DNA of 64,000 nt. Source: an uncultured Bacilli bacterium. GTDB lineage: Bacteria; Bacillota_I; Bacilli_A; RF39; UBA660. The DNA lies in the NCBI GenBank assembly GCA_949425635.1, contig CASPWD010000005.1:92552-156551 (forward strand), written 5' to 3'. The position numbers and the translations under genes are program-made. The notes below the pieces were generated by a model, which saw nothing but the letters and a program-made list of their open reading frames with translations, made no database searches and was not told the origin of the DNA. Shown here piece after piece: positions 1 to 7,962 of this stretch (the stretch's first letter is position 1; the number at the start of each line of letters is the position of its first letter).

Positions 1-306
1 TGTTCCACTATAGTTGTTAGTTGTTGGTTCTGTATCGATAGTACTTGTAGCGTTGTATACTTCTAAAGTGTATTTTCCGTCTTTATCCATTTCAAATTTA
101 TATTTTGTTCCTGGGATAGAATTGTTAAAATAATTTATAAAGTATTTATCTCCTTTTATATTTTCTTTCTTTTCTTCTTTTTGTTCTTCTTTCTCTTTTA
201 ATTCCTCTTTAGTATTATACTTAGAAACTAAATAGCTAGTTCCATATCCTATTGCAATACCTAGTAGTAGAATTATAACTGACATTATCACATTTTTCTT
301 TGTCAT
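1..306 (-). CDS. membrane-anchored protein, partial (N-terminus only)
   Basis: An open frame of 102 codons starts at ATG 306 and runs off the left edge of the window. The start has a ribosome site (GAGAGG) about seven bases upstream. The protein opens with Lys residues and one hydrophobic segment (about residues 5-27), followed by a Lys/Glu-rich linker (about 30-52) and then the start of a globular part containing the phrase KYKFEMDKDGKYTLEVYN. That looks like a signal-anchored extracellular domain. I do not recognise the family, and the C-terminal part is missing. It may have its own promoter: a TATAAT sits at 332-337 on the minus strand, with a poor -35. Confidence 0.7.
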   Translation of the reverse strand, partial: MTKKNVIMSVIILLLGIAIGYGTSYLVSKYNTKEELKEKEEQKEEKKENIKGDKYFINYFNNSIPGTKYKFEMDKDGKYTLEVYNATSTIDTEPTTNNYSGT

Positions 307-377
307 ATCTTTACCTCTCTATTCTATGTCCATTATACTATAGGTTTCTAAATATTACTATGATTCTACTAACAAAA

Positions 378-402
378 GAAAAAAATATCTATTTCTAGAT
401 AC
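378..402 (-). terminator. rho-independent terminator of the 412-1359 gene
   Basis: Minus-strand hairpin TATCTA-GAAA-TAGATA (385-400) followed by a run of T, directly after the stop codon at 412. Confidence 0.75.
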
Positions 403-411
403 TTACTTTTC

Positions 412-1359
412 TTATTTATGATGTAAATATTTACTCATTAACGATTTTGTTAAAACTTTTTCTGGTGTGGGACTAACTGGAGTGTTAGGTTTAACTTCTT
501 CTATAATAGGTTGTCTAGGTGGTTCACTATAAACTCTAAATGGTTCAGAAAATCTTACTTTTAATGGTTCTTCCACAACTTCTGCTTTTTCCTTTTTAGT
601 TAATGGTTCAGCAATAGGTGTTGGAATACTTACTTGTGGAGTTGGTACTACTGGTTTTGGCGGAGTTGGTATTGGCTGTTGTACATAAGTAGGAACGACT
701 GGTTCAGGCTTAGTGTAAGTGTTTGTTTTTTTATTAAGTCTTGAGATAGCTATTTTTAAACCAAAAGCTAGTCTTTTTTCATCAGATAAAGTTGGATCAG
801 CTAATTTTAAATCAACTAAAATTTTTACAATATCAGCAACTTCTGGGAATCCTTCAAGTTCTGGTGATAATTTAGTTCCTTCTAAAAGAGTATATTCTTC
901 TGGTCCACCAAGACATAAACAACTATCTTGACACATATCTATAATATCATCAACATTAACTTTTCTCTTAAAATTATATTTCTTATCAATTCTAGCAAAA
1001 TCTCTTTCTGATGCAATTATATCTGTAGGAATCCAAGTTGAGCCTTCGCTCTTATCTTTCGCATCCTCTTCTACTGTATATTTAATTCCATATAAAGCTG
1101 TAAAATATTTTGAAAAAAACATAGCTAAATCTTTTCTTTGAAACGTTGTTGCATCATATAAAAAATCATCATAATCTTCTAATGTTTCGTATATTTTTTT
1201 CAAATTACATTTTATTAATTTTTTTCTTTCTTTGGCTTTTTTACTAAAGATGGAAAATCTTAAGCTCGATAATTCTTCTTCCAATGAAACCAATTTCTTT
1301 TCTAAGAATAATAAATAATCTAAAATATCATCACATTTTTTAAATTTAATTTCTGACAT
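412..1359 (-). CDS. conserved helical protein with proline-rich tail (paralog A)
   Basis: 315 residues if started at ATG 1359. An in-frame ATG exists at 1386, but it lies upstream of the predicted transcription start (the -10 is 1387-1392). ATG 1359 has a GGGGGAG ribosome site eight bases upstream, so I take it as the start. The N-terminal two thirds is helical and resembles the next two genes, sharing an early coiled-coil-like stretch, a T(T/S)F motif (ATTFQRKD), the phrase YTLLEGTKLS and a following FPE...LVDLKLADP segment. The last 100 residues are rich in Pro, Thr and Glu and look disordered. The family is unrecognised. There is no signal peptide, so it is probably cytoplasmic. It has its own promoter and terminator, separate from the two upstream paralogs. 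Confidence 0.75.
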   Translation of the reverse strand: MSEIKFKKCDDILDYLLFLEKKLVSLEEELSSLRFSIFSKKAKERKKLIKCNLKKIYETLEDYDDFLYDATTFQRKDLAMFFSKYFTALYGIKYTVEEDAKDKSEGSTWIPTDIIASERDFARIDKKYNFKRKVNVDDIIDMCQDSCLCLGGPEEYTLLEGTKLSPELEGFPEVADIVKILVDLKLADPTLSDEKRLAFGLKIAISRLNKKTNTYTKPEPVVPTYVQQPIPTPPKPVVPTPQVSIPTPIAEPLTKKEKAEVVEEPLKVRFSEPFRVYSEPPRQPIIEEVKPNTPVSPTPEKVLTKSLMSKYLHHK

Positions 1360-1386
1360 GCAAACTCTCCCCCTAATTAATGACAT

Positions 1387-1415
1387 ATTATATACTAAAG
1401 AGTTTTTTTAGTCAA
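1387..1415 (-). promoter_or_regulatory. sigma-A-type promoter for the 412-1359 gene
   Basis: Minus strand: TTGACT at 1415-1410, a 17-bp spacer and TATAAT at 1392-1387. The predicted transcription start is near 1380, so an ATG at 1386 cannot be translated from it. This fixes the gene start at 1359. Confidence 0.8.
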
Positions 1416-1423
1416 AAAATAAC

Positions 1424-1456
1424 ATTAAAAATCTAGATACTTTTATATCTAGATTA
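1424..1456 (-). terminator. rho-independent terminator of the 1484-2122 gene
   Basis: A perfect 9-bp stem (arms 1446-1454 and 1431-1439) with a short loop, followed by T-rich sequence on the minus strand. It lies 28 bases after the stop codon. Confidence 0.8.
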
Positions 1457-1483
1457 AATATTACTAATTATATTGCTCATGTT

Positions 1484-2122
1484 TTAATATTCTTCAATGT
1501 CTTTTAATAATTTTTTAGGAGATTTTTTTAATTCGTTTATAGATGATTCTAAAGCAGTTGTCATGCGAAGACGATCATTCATTTCAGGATTTTCTATACT
1601 TAAATCAACTAAGTTTCTAATAACTGGCATTATCTCTTTAAATGGTGCAAAATCATTACTTAGTGTCGCTCCATCTAATAAAGTGTAATCAGGATTAGAG
1701 AAAACGATACATGTATCTTGACTTTCTTCAAGTAACTTCTTTACATCTATATCCTCTAAAGTGGTAGAGTCACCTAAGTCACTTACTGATGCAACTACTA
1801 TTGCTTCTTTTATTCTAATTGAAGTAAATGGTTTATCATACAAAGCAGTATAATATTCAGTAAATAGTCGAACTATGTGGCGACGCTCAAAAGTTGTTGC
1901 TTTCCTTAGCATCGCATCATAATAACTATATATGTGAAAGATTTCAGCCATTTCAGCTCTTACTATTTGCCTTTTTTCTTTGACTTCAGAACTACTAATA
2001 CCTAAAATTTTTTTCTCACTTTCTAATTTTCTTAGATTTTCTTTTAATTCTTTATATCTATTTTCTAGAAAGATATTCATATAATCAACAATCTGATCAT
2101 ATGTAACAAGTCCATCAATCAT
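1484..2122 (-). CDS. conserved helical protein (paralog B)
   Basis: 212 residues with an AGGAGG ribosome site ahead of ATG 2122. By eye it aligns over its whole length with its two neighbours: a Glu/Lys-rich helical N-terminus, ATTFERRH in the position of ATTFQRKD in paralog A, then YTLLDGATLS, then a VIRNLVDLSIENP segment. It lacks the proline-rich tail of paralog A. There is no membrane segment and I recognise no family. It lies 13 bases after paralog C, so the two are probably co-transcribed, and a strong terminator follows it. The function is unknown. Confidence 0.75.
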   Translation of the reverse strand: MIDGLVTYDQIVDYMNIFLENRYKELKENLRKLESEKKILGISSSEVKEKRQIVRAEMAEIFHIYSYYDAMLRKATTFERRHIVRLFTEYYTALYDKPFTSIRIKEAIVVASVSDLGDSTTLEDIDVKKLLEESQDTCIVFSNPDYTLLDGATLSNDFAPFKEIMPVIRNLVDLSIENPEMNDRLRMTTALESSINELKKSPKKLLKDIEEY

Positions 2123-2135
2123 ACTAGGTCCTCCT

Positions 2136-2894
2136 CTATCTTCTTTGACTACTAAAAATTTCTTTTAGAGTCATTTCTTTGATTTTTTTACCATTTATAT
2201 TCGTTCTGTTATATGGTTTAGTATCTTTAGTAGTTGATTCATTGCTTAGTAACCCTCCAAGTGCTAAGTTAAGGCACTCTTCTTCTCCAAGACGAGGATT
2301 AGATAAACGCAGATTTATAATACGGCGAGCTGCTTCTAATAACTCAGGAAAGTTTTTAAATCCACTAGTTAAACCATCTGCACTCATTAGGTTATAACTA
2401 CTTTTTTGCATAACATGTATAAATGTATTAGATAATTCATCTTTAATACTATAGTCATATACTCCATCAGGATTGTATCCAGAAACTTGATAACCTAAAA
2501 CATCTTTAACATTACAAATAAAATAGTAATAATCTACTTGAGTAGAACGTCCATAATATTCAACTCGTTTTACGTTCATTGTTAAATATCTTTCAAATGT
2601 GTTTCTTGATAAATATTCTGTAACAAAAGGAATTATTAAATTTGCATCAAAGGAAGTTAATTCAATGATTATATTATCTAAGTAAGAAAATTTTTCTTTT
2701 AATTCGGTTAGAGATTCTTTTAACAAAGATTTACGTCTCTTCTTATAATCTTTTTCAGTATCAAATAAAGAAATTTTAATACCATCAAATTCATCAGATA
2801 ATTCCTGATAATTTTGTCTATACTCTTCTATTCTAGAAATGATATCATCAAAGTTTTGAATATTTAATTCTGGATTAATCTTAATTGTTTTCAT
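2136..2894 (-). CDS. conserved helical protein (paralog C)
   Basis: 252 residues. It is the most divergent member of the three-gene family. It keeps the N-terminal coiled-coil-like helix, LTSFDAN in place of TTF(E/Q)R, and the C-terminal FKNFPELLEAARRIINLRLSNP segment that matches FPEV..IVKILVDLKLADP of paralog A. It carries an insertion of Tyr-rich sequence (VDYYYFICNVKDVLGYQVSGY) in the middle. It is the first gene of a two-gene unit with paralog B and is driven by the promoter at 2954-2982. The family is not recognised. Tandem duplication followed by divergence is the simplest reading of the cluster. Confidence 0.75.
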   Translation of the reverse strand: MKTIKINPELNIQNFDDIISRIEEYRQNYQELSDEFDGIKISLFDTEKDYKKRRKSLLKESLTELKEKFSYLDNIIIELTSFDANLIIPFVTEYLSRNTFERYLTMNVKRVEYYGRSTQVDYYYFICNVKDVLGYQVSGYNPDGVYDYSIKDELSNTFIHVMQKSSYNLMSADGLTSGFKNFPELLEAARRIINLRLSNPRLGEEECLNLALGGLLSNESTTKDTKPYNRTNINGKKIKEMTLKEIFSSQRR

Positions 2895-2924
2895 CTTTAG
2901 TCTCTCCTATACTTTAATTTCTAA

Positions 2925-2953
2925 AAAATAAAGCCACCTTTTTTGGTGACCTT
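2925..2953 (-). terminator. terminator of the 2991-4472 gene, interrupted by the next promoter's start site
   Basis: Hairpin AAGGTCACC / GGTGGCTTT (2953-2945 with 2938-2930, two wobble pairs) followed by TATTTTTT on the minus strand. The transcription start predicted for the downstream gene (about 2947) falls inside the 5' arm. Only read-through RNA from upstream can therefore form the full hairpin. Confidence 0.6.
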
Positions 2954-2982
2954 ATTATAGCATAAGTTAACTTTTTAGTTAA
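2954..2982 (-). promoter_or_regulatory. promoter for paralogs C and B
   Basis: Minus strand: TTAACT (2982-2977), a 17-bp spacer and TATAAT (2959-2954), with the extended -10 element TGC just before TATAAT. Confidence 0.75.
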
Positions 2983-2990
2983 TATTATAA

Positions 2991-4472
2991 TTATTCATCT
3001 TCTTTATAAGAAATATCATAAGTGCTTGGACCTTTAATACACTTTCCATCTAAGTCAAAACGTGATGCATGACATGGACAATCCCAGGTATGTTCTACTT
3101 CATTAAATATTAAAGTACATTTCATATGAGGACAGGTGCTTAATACGGTGTGTCTTTTTCCAGATTCATCTATATATGTTGCAATATTTTTATCATTTTT
3201 ATTTTCAAAAAAAACTGAATCATTGTACCATAATTTATTTTTTACTATTTTGTTTTCAATAAAACTTTTACTATTACTACCTATATTATTAAGATACTTA
3301 TCAACATCAGAACAAATATTAACTCTTAATGGATTAAATAATTCTAAATATTTATTTTCTTTTTCTTGAATAAGATCACTTAAAATTATCCCTGCTAAAA
3401 TACTATTTGTCATACCCCAGGTATTATAGCCTGTTCCAATAAGCAAAGAATTATTATTTTTTTCGATAGGTCCAATATATGGTAGTTTATCGACTGTCAT
3501 CAAATCATCATTAGTCCATAAATTACACACCTTTAAATTTAATTTTTTGGCTTCTTTTAAAACTTTATTAACATTTTTCTTATTGTTTAAATCATTACAT
3601 ATATTATGAGAATTACTCGCATAAATTAAATAATTATTCTTATCTTTGTAATAACGAACTGACTTACATGGAATGGTACTTGTTATATAGTTTATTTTTT
3701 TATAGTCTTTTACTTTGGCAGCGATAATATATGATTTTTCGGTAGAAACTTTAAGAGGCATGAAATATGGTTTTAAGAAGAATGGATAATGGCAAGCAAT
3801 TACCACCTTTTTAGCTTTAATTTTGTAGTTTTCTGTAAAACATATGTAACCATCTGCAACTTTTTTCATTTTTTTTACTCTAGTATTTTCATATATCTTT
3901 ATTTTATTAGCAATTAATATTTCTTTTAATTGATTCATGTATTTAACACAATTAAAAACATAAGTGTCGTTTACTGATATAGCATATTTACAATTGAATT
4001 TACCATCTATTTTGTAATGTTCATTCACTTTTACACCCATACTTTTTAAAATATTACGCTCACTTTGAATTTTTTTTACTTCTTTTTTTTCAGAGGTGAA
4101 AACATAAGATTTAGTTCTGTCTAAATCACATTTTATTTTATATTTATAAACATTGCTTTTAATTTTCTTTATGGCTAGTTTTTGGGAATCTAAATATTTT
4201 TTAGCAATATCATATGAATAATTATTTTCTAGGTCTTGATATATTGTTTCTTGAAGGTAATTTATTTTTCCTGTTGTACGAGAGCTTACACCATTTCCAA
4301 CTTTATTTTGTTCTACTATAGCGATATTCAAATTAGATTTACGAAGTTCTAAAGCAGTATTTAAACCTGTCATTCCACCACCAATTATTAAAACATCTAG
4401 AGTAAGATTCTTATTTAACTTAGTAGTTTTTTTTATTTGGTTATTTTCTAACCATAGACTTTTTATTTTCAT
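2991..4472 (-). CDS. FAD-dependent oxidoreductase with C-terminal Rieske [2Fe-2S] domain
   Basis: 493 residues from ATG 4472. A GTG nine bases upstream at 4481 is less likely because it lies within the ribosome site GGTGAATAAT. The N-terminal dinucleotide-binding motif is LIIGGGMTGLNTALELRKSN, followed by VEQNKVGNGVSSRTTGK, typical of the D-amino-acid oxidase (DAO) fold. Near the C-terminus LLIGTGYNTWGMTNS closes the FAD site. The last 50 residues are a Rieske domain with CPH and CPCH ligands spaced by 15 residues. This DAO-Rieske fusion is a known family, but its substrate is generally unknown. The gene is monocistronic and divergent from the kinase-like genes, ending in a terminator. A cytoplasmic redox role is inferred. 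Confidence 0.88.
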   Translation of the reverse strand: MKIKSLWLENNQIKKTTKLNKNLTLDVLIIGGGMTGLNTALELRKSNLNIAIVEQNKVGNGVSSRTTGKINYLQETIYQDLENNYSYDIAKKYLDSQKLAIKKIKSNVYKYKIKCDLDRTKSYVFTSEKKEVKKIQSERNILKSMGVKVNEHYKIDGKFNCKYAISVNDTYVFNCVKYMNQLKEILIANKIKIYENTRVKKMKKVADGYICFTENYKIKAKKVVIACHYPFFLKPYFMPLKVSTEKSYIIAAKVKDYKKINYITSTIPCKSVRYYKDKNNYLIYASNSHNICNDLNNKKNVNKVLKEAKKLNLKVCNLWTNDDLMTVDKLPYIGPIEKNNNSLLIGTGYNTWGMTNSILAGIILSDLIQEKENKYLELFNPLRVNICSDVDKYLNNIGSNSKSFIENKIVKNKLWYNDSVFFENKNDKNIATYIDESGKRHTVLSTCPHMKCTLIFNEVEHTWDCPCHASRFDLDGKCIKGPSTYDISYKEDE

Positions 4473-4595
4473 ATTATTCACCAGTATTATTATGGTTTTT
4501 TTATTTAGATTAATACGAATAAGTACTTTGTAGTTTAAAACTAAAGTTATTATGGAAAACGAATCTATAATTTTTTTAAAATTTTTTAGATATAT

Positions 4596-4624
4596 TTGTC
4601 TTTTATTGCATTCTTATTTATAAT
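4596..4624 (+). promoter_or_regulatory. promoter for the first kinase-like gene
   Basis: TTGTCT at 4596-4601, a 17-bp spacer, TATAAT at 4619-4624. AAGGAAG follows about seven bases before ATG 4657. Confidence 0.75.
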
Positions 4625-4656
4625 ATGCTCAACGTTATTGGCAAGGAAGCGATGAT

Positions 4657-5346
4657 ATGAAAAGAAAACTATTTATAGAAAAACAAGATTATATTTCTTC
4701 TGGTTCAGAAGCTGAGGTTTTTAAAGTAGATGATGGCTGTTATAAGAATTTTCGACCTCGTGTAGATCCTTTAACCCGCTATAGGAAAAGACGTTTACTT
4801 CTTTATTTAGAAAAGTTAGAGTGCTTAAAGAAATATTATCCTGAGATAAAATATATTGTAGATTCTTTCTTAGGTCTTTATATGCGTGGTTATGTAATGA
4901 GTCCTATAGATAAAATAATGTTATCAACAAGTTTTTTTGAAGTCGGAGAAGTTATTAAATTACTTGATGAATTAAGGAAAGCTTTAGATTTATTTAAAAA
5001 AGAAGGACTTTATTATTTTGATATAAGAGAACCTAATATAAGAGTTAAAGGTAATTCTCCTATATTATTAGATATTGATAGTTTAGTTTTTGAAGGTACA
5101 AAAAAGCTAGATGTTCTCCCTTCTGATTTAGAACCTTATTTATATAGAGGAGGAAAAATTGATGATCATGCTCAGATCGTAATGTTTAATAATTTTACAT
5201 TAGAGGCTTTAAAAAATTCAGATAGAAATTTAGAGCATGATGAAATGGCATGGGAAATTATGGCTTGTAAGGAGATGGGAAAAATTCATGATAGTGCTTG
5301 GGATCATGAATATTACTACGAACATATCAAGAAGAAGACTTTGTAA
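4657..5346 (+). CDS. miniature protein-kinase-like protein 1
   Basis: 229 residues. I see a degenerate kinase layout. A glycine-loop-like SSGSEAEVFKV lies at residues 14-24 and a candidate Lys at 30 (YKNF). A helix follows with a hinge-like MRGYVMSPI at 76-84. A catalytic-loop match FDIREPNIRV has Asp122 and Asn127 in HxDxxxxN spacing, and a metal-loop match LLDIDS sits at 137-142, 12 to 14 residues after Asn127. The canonical His before the catalytic Asp is Phe. The C-lobe is short, as in small atypical kinases or aminoglycoside-phosphotransferase-like proteins. It is one of three tandem paralogs and has its own promoter and terminator. The substrate is unknown. Kinase activity is inferred from motif spacing only. 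Confidence 0.7.
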   Translation: MKRKLFIEKQDYISSGSEAEVFKVDDGCYKNFRPRVDPLTRYRKRRLLLYLEKLECLKKYYPEIKYIVDSFLGLYMRGYVMSPIDKIMLSTSFFEVGEVIKLLDELRKALDLFKKEGLYYFDIREPNIRVKGNSPILLDIDSLVFEGTKKLDVLPSDLEPYLYRGGKIDDHAQIVMFNNFTLEALKNSDRNLEHDEMAWEIMACKEMGKIHDSAWDHEYYYEHIKKKTL

Positions 5347-5351
5347 AATAA

Positions 5352-5394
5352 GAAATGAACTTTTTAATGTTATTAAAATAGTTCATTTTTTTTT
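5352..5394 (+). terminator. rho-independent terminator after kinase-like gene 1
   Basis: Long hairpin with outer arms AAATGAAC/GTTCATT and an inner A/T stem, followed by eight T. It starts six bases after the stop codon. Confidence 0.8.
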
Positions 5395-5457
5395 GAAAAA
5401 TATATTAAATTTAATACTTAATTTTGGAAAAAAAGAGTAAGTAATTACTAGGAAAAT

Positions 5458-5486
5458 TTGATAAAAAGATAAATAAAAAGTATAAT
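5458..5486 (+). promoter_or_regulatory. promoter for kinase-like genes 2 and 3
   Basis: TTGATA at 5458-5463, a 17-bp spacer, TATAAT at 5481-5486. Confidence 0.75.
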
Positions 5487-5515
5487 ACAAGCAATATTGA
5501 GAAGGAAGTGATTTT

Positions 5516-6268
5516 GTGGAAAGAAGATGTCTATCGAGTATAAGTAAGGAATATCCACTAACTTGTGGTAGTGAAGCGCTTATTTATCCAACATTAGATG
5601 GGTTTTATAAGGAATTTGATAGTATGACACCATATGAATCACTAAAATGTAAGGAAGAAATGCTACTTTATTTAGAAGAATTGGAAGAATTGAAAAAATA
5701 TTATCCAGCTATTAAATATTTGGTTGATTCACCAGAAACAAAGACTATTTGTGGTTATGTAATGGAACCTATTATTTCTAATGATAAAAAATGTGATAAT
5801 TTTAGAGATGAAATTGAAGATGGTGGTAGATTAAAAAGTACACATATGAGTGTTAAAAAGCTTTTAAGCTCATTGCATGAATTAAGAAATATTCTTAAAA
5901 TTTTTAGGGATAATGGGCTTTTATATCTAGACATTAGACATCCTAATGTAAAATTAGATGATTCTTCAAACCCAATATTATTAGATATCGATAGTATTAC
6001 CTATTTAGATAATCCAAGAATGAATAAGATGCCTTCCGATTTAGCAAGATATTTTTCTTATAGTGGAAGATTGGATGCTAAAGCACAAACTTTTATGTTT
6101 AATATTTTTACTTTAGAAGCTTTCGGTTATAAATTGTGTTCACAATTAGACTTTGATAAAACTGGAGCTAAAATAGTTGAATCAAAAAATATGCTTGGAC
6201 AGTATGTTCCAAGTCCTGAAATTAGTGAAGAATATTTAATTGATCATGTAAAAGGATTACATAGATAA
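5516..6268 (+). CDS. miniature protein-kinase-like protein 2
   Basis: 250 residues starting at GTG 5516, with AAGGAAG upstream and no better ATG. It has the same motif order as its neighbours: TCGSEALIY as the loop, FYKEF as the candidate Lys, CGYVMEPI as the hinge, YLDIRHPNVKL as the catalytic loop (Asp and Asn retained) and ILLDIDSI as the metal loop. It carries about 20 extra residues after the hinge (SNDKKCDNFRDEIEDGG) that the other two lack. It overlaps the start of the third gene by one base (TAATG), which suggests translational coupling. The function is inferred as for protein 1. Confidence 0.7.
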   Translation: MERRCLSSISKEYPLTCGSEALIYPTLDGFYKEFDSMTPYESLKCKEEMLLYLEELEELKKYYPAIKYLVDSPETKTICGYVMEPIISNDKKCDNFRDEIEDGGRLKSTHMSVKKLLSSLHELRNILKIFRDNGLLYLDIRHPNVKLDDSSNPILLDIDSITYLDNPRMNKMPSDLARYFSYSGRLDAKAQTFMFNIFTLEAFGYKLCSQLDFDKTGAKIVESKNMLGQYVPSPEISEEYLIDHVKGLHR

Positions 6269-6960
6269 TGGAAAAAAGAAGAATAATTTATAATAAAGAA
6301 TATCTTACACATGGTTCTGAAGGCAAGATATATTATGTTGATGATGGATTATTTAAAGAATTTGGAGGAGCAGTTTCTCTAAAAAAAAGGTGGCTCAAAG
6401 AAAAAAGATTAGGATATTTAGATAAAATAGATTATTTGAAGAAATATTATCCACAAATATATTATTATGTAGATTCATTATTAGGTTTATGTTTACGAGG
6501 CTATGTAATGGAACCTATTAGCGGAAGAATTTTATCTACATCTTTTTTTGATACTGAAAATGTTATAGAAATGCTTAGAGAATTAAAGAAAATAATAGAG
6601 AGTTTTAGAAATGAAGGCTTTTATTATTTTGACATAAGGGAACCTAATGTTAGAGTAAGAGATGGCAAACCTATGTTATTAGATATTGACGGAATTATAA
6701 TGGATGGAGAAAGAAAATTAGATGCTACTCCCCTATTTATTGCACAATATTTAGAAATGGGTGGTAAGTTGGATTCGCATGCTCAAATATTAATGTTTAA
6801 CTCATTTACAAGAATATGTTTAGGTCAATACGCATTTGAAAATGAGATTAAATGTGATAAAGTTGGTTTAGAAATAATGCAGGCAGACGAATATGTAGAT
6901 ACAGTCTGTGATCATGAATATTTAGTTGATCATATAAAAATGAAAACAAAAAAGCACTAG
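6268..6960 (+). CDS. miniature protein-kinase-like protein 3
   Basis: 230 residues, coupled to the previous gene through TAATG. Motifs: LTHGSEGKIYYV, LFKEF, LRGYVMEPI, YFDIREPNVRV and MLLDIDGI. The last is closest to a canonical DxG-like metal loop. It is nearer to protein 1 than to protein 2, sharing LSTSFF and SHAQ/DHAQ segments. Each of the three proteins also ends with a conserved D(H/Y)EYL..HIK(M/K)KT-like tail, so the C-terminal helix is part of the family. There is no membrane segment. Confidence 0.7.
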   Translation: MEKRRIIYNKEYLTHGSEGKIYYVDDGLFKEFGGAVSLKKRWLKEKRLGYLDKIDYLKKYYPQIYYYVDSLLGLCLRGYVMEPISGRILSTSFFDTENVIEMLRELKKIIESFRNEGFYYFDIREPNVRVRDGKPMLLDIDGIIMDGERKLDATPLFIAQYLEMGGKLDSHAQILMFNSFTRICLGQYAFENEIKCDKVGLEIMQADEYVDTVCDHEYLVDHIKMKTKKH

Positions 6961-6992
6961 TTAAATTTCTAAGTGCCTTTTATTTTTAATTA
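6946..6992. terminator. bidirectional terminator between convergent genes
   Basis: GCACT...AGTGC stem with A-rich and T-rich flanks on both sides (plus strand CCTTTTATTTTT, minus strand GCTTTTTTG). It overlaps the stop codon of the 6268-6960 gene and serves the convergent Nudix gene as well. Confidence 0.65.
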
Positions 6993-6995
6993 AAT

Positions 6996-7877
6996 TTAGT
7001 CGTAGAAGATTACTCCTTCTATTTTGTCGCTATAAAATGGTGTATCAAGATACATTTGATGAACATTTGAAAAGTCTAGTTCAGCATAAGAGCGACACAT
7101 TCTTAGAATTTCATCATTATTTTGGGAAGATAAAATATATCTCTTCGTAATGTTGTTATTATTTTTAAAATTAAAGACGATTTTATCATCCATTATATAC
7201 TCATTCCAATAAGTGATGTTCAAGTTATCAACAATGAATTTCTCAAATTCTAGTGCATCTTCTTTATTGAAAGTTACTTCATAATCTCCATCTTCATCAT
7301 TAATGTTAAATTTTGTTTTATCAAGAAGGTCTATGTTATTTCCTATTCCCATTACATAGCTATAGCATTTATTAAAGCGTTTATAGTAATAATCCCAGAA
7401 ATATTTTGTTGTTTCCAACATCTCTTCACGCGGAAGATTTTCATACTTGTAGAATTCATAGCCGAGACATTTTCCTGGTTCATTCGTAAGAAGTTCTCCT
7501 TCTTCATATGTACATTTATATAAGAGGAACAACCAATTTACTTCTTTATCCGTCCTTCTATCATACTTTCTTTTTAGGACTCCTCCAACAAAGTTATCAA
7601 CACTTATTTTAGCATTTGGTCCTACCTCCTCATGAATTTCACGATATAGACCATCTATAAATGTCTTATCACTTGATTCGATAGCTCCGCCAATGTCAGC
7701 AAGTTTATTACTATCATCACGAGCTTTTGGACCACGTCTTTGTAATATAATGTTTCCTTCTTTATCAGTTATAAGTGCTATAACGGCTGGACGAAAGTCT
7801 TCAAAGTTAAAGTTATTTTTTAAATAAGTTCTTAGTTCTCTTTCATTTTTTGTTTCAACTTTTATAACTAATTTCAT
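6996..7877 (-). CDS. Nudix hydrolase with extra C-terminal domain
   Basis: 293 residues with an AGGTGAT ribosome site. The Nudix fold spans about residues 25-165: RPAVIALITDKEGNIILQRR leads into the Nudix box GGAIESSDKTFIDGLYREIHEEVG. The REIHEEVG half is canonical. The first half has one extra residue and Asp where the first conserved Glu is expected. About 125 residues follow the Nudix domain, with acidic and Asn-rich stretches of no recognisable family. The substrate cannot be deduced. The gene is monocistronic and convergent with the kinase-like operon. Confidence 0.85.
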   Translation of the reverse strand: MKLVIKVETKNERELRTYLKNNFNFEDFRPAVIALITDKEGNIILQRRGPKARDDSNKLADIGGAIESSDKTFIDGLYREIHEEVGPNAKISVDNFVGGVLKRKYDRRTDKEVNWLFLLYKCTYEEGELLTNEPGKCLGYEFYKYENLPREEMLETTKYFWDYYYKRFNKCYSYVMGIGNNIDLLDKTKFNINDEDGDYEVTFNKEDALEFEKFIVDNLNITYWNEYIMDDKIVFNFKNNNNITKRYILSSQNNDEILRMCRSYAELDFSNVHQMYLDTPFYSDKIEGVIFYD

Positions 7878-7919
7878 ATTATCACCTAATATAATATTAA
7901 TACTTTTTTAGTATGGAGA

Positions 7920-7962
7920 AAAGAAAAACATAGTTGAGTTTTTTTCATTAACTATGTTTTAT
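7920..7962 (-). terminator. terminator of the 7948-8508 gene
   Basis: Stem AAAACATAGTT / AACTATGTTTT around a 14-base loop, followed by TTCTTTTC. It overlaps the stop codon at 7948. Confidence 0.75.

Noticed and set aside
1360..1386. In-frame ATG upstream of the paralog A start
   Set aside because: It lies upstream of the predicted transcription start and lacks a ribosome site, while ATG 1359 has one.
5237..5440. Second-frame ORF overlapping the end of kinase-like gene 1
   Set aside because: No ribosome site, and it runs through the terminator hairpin.
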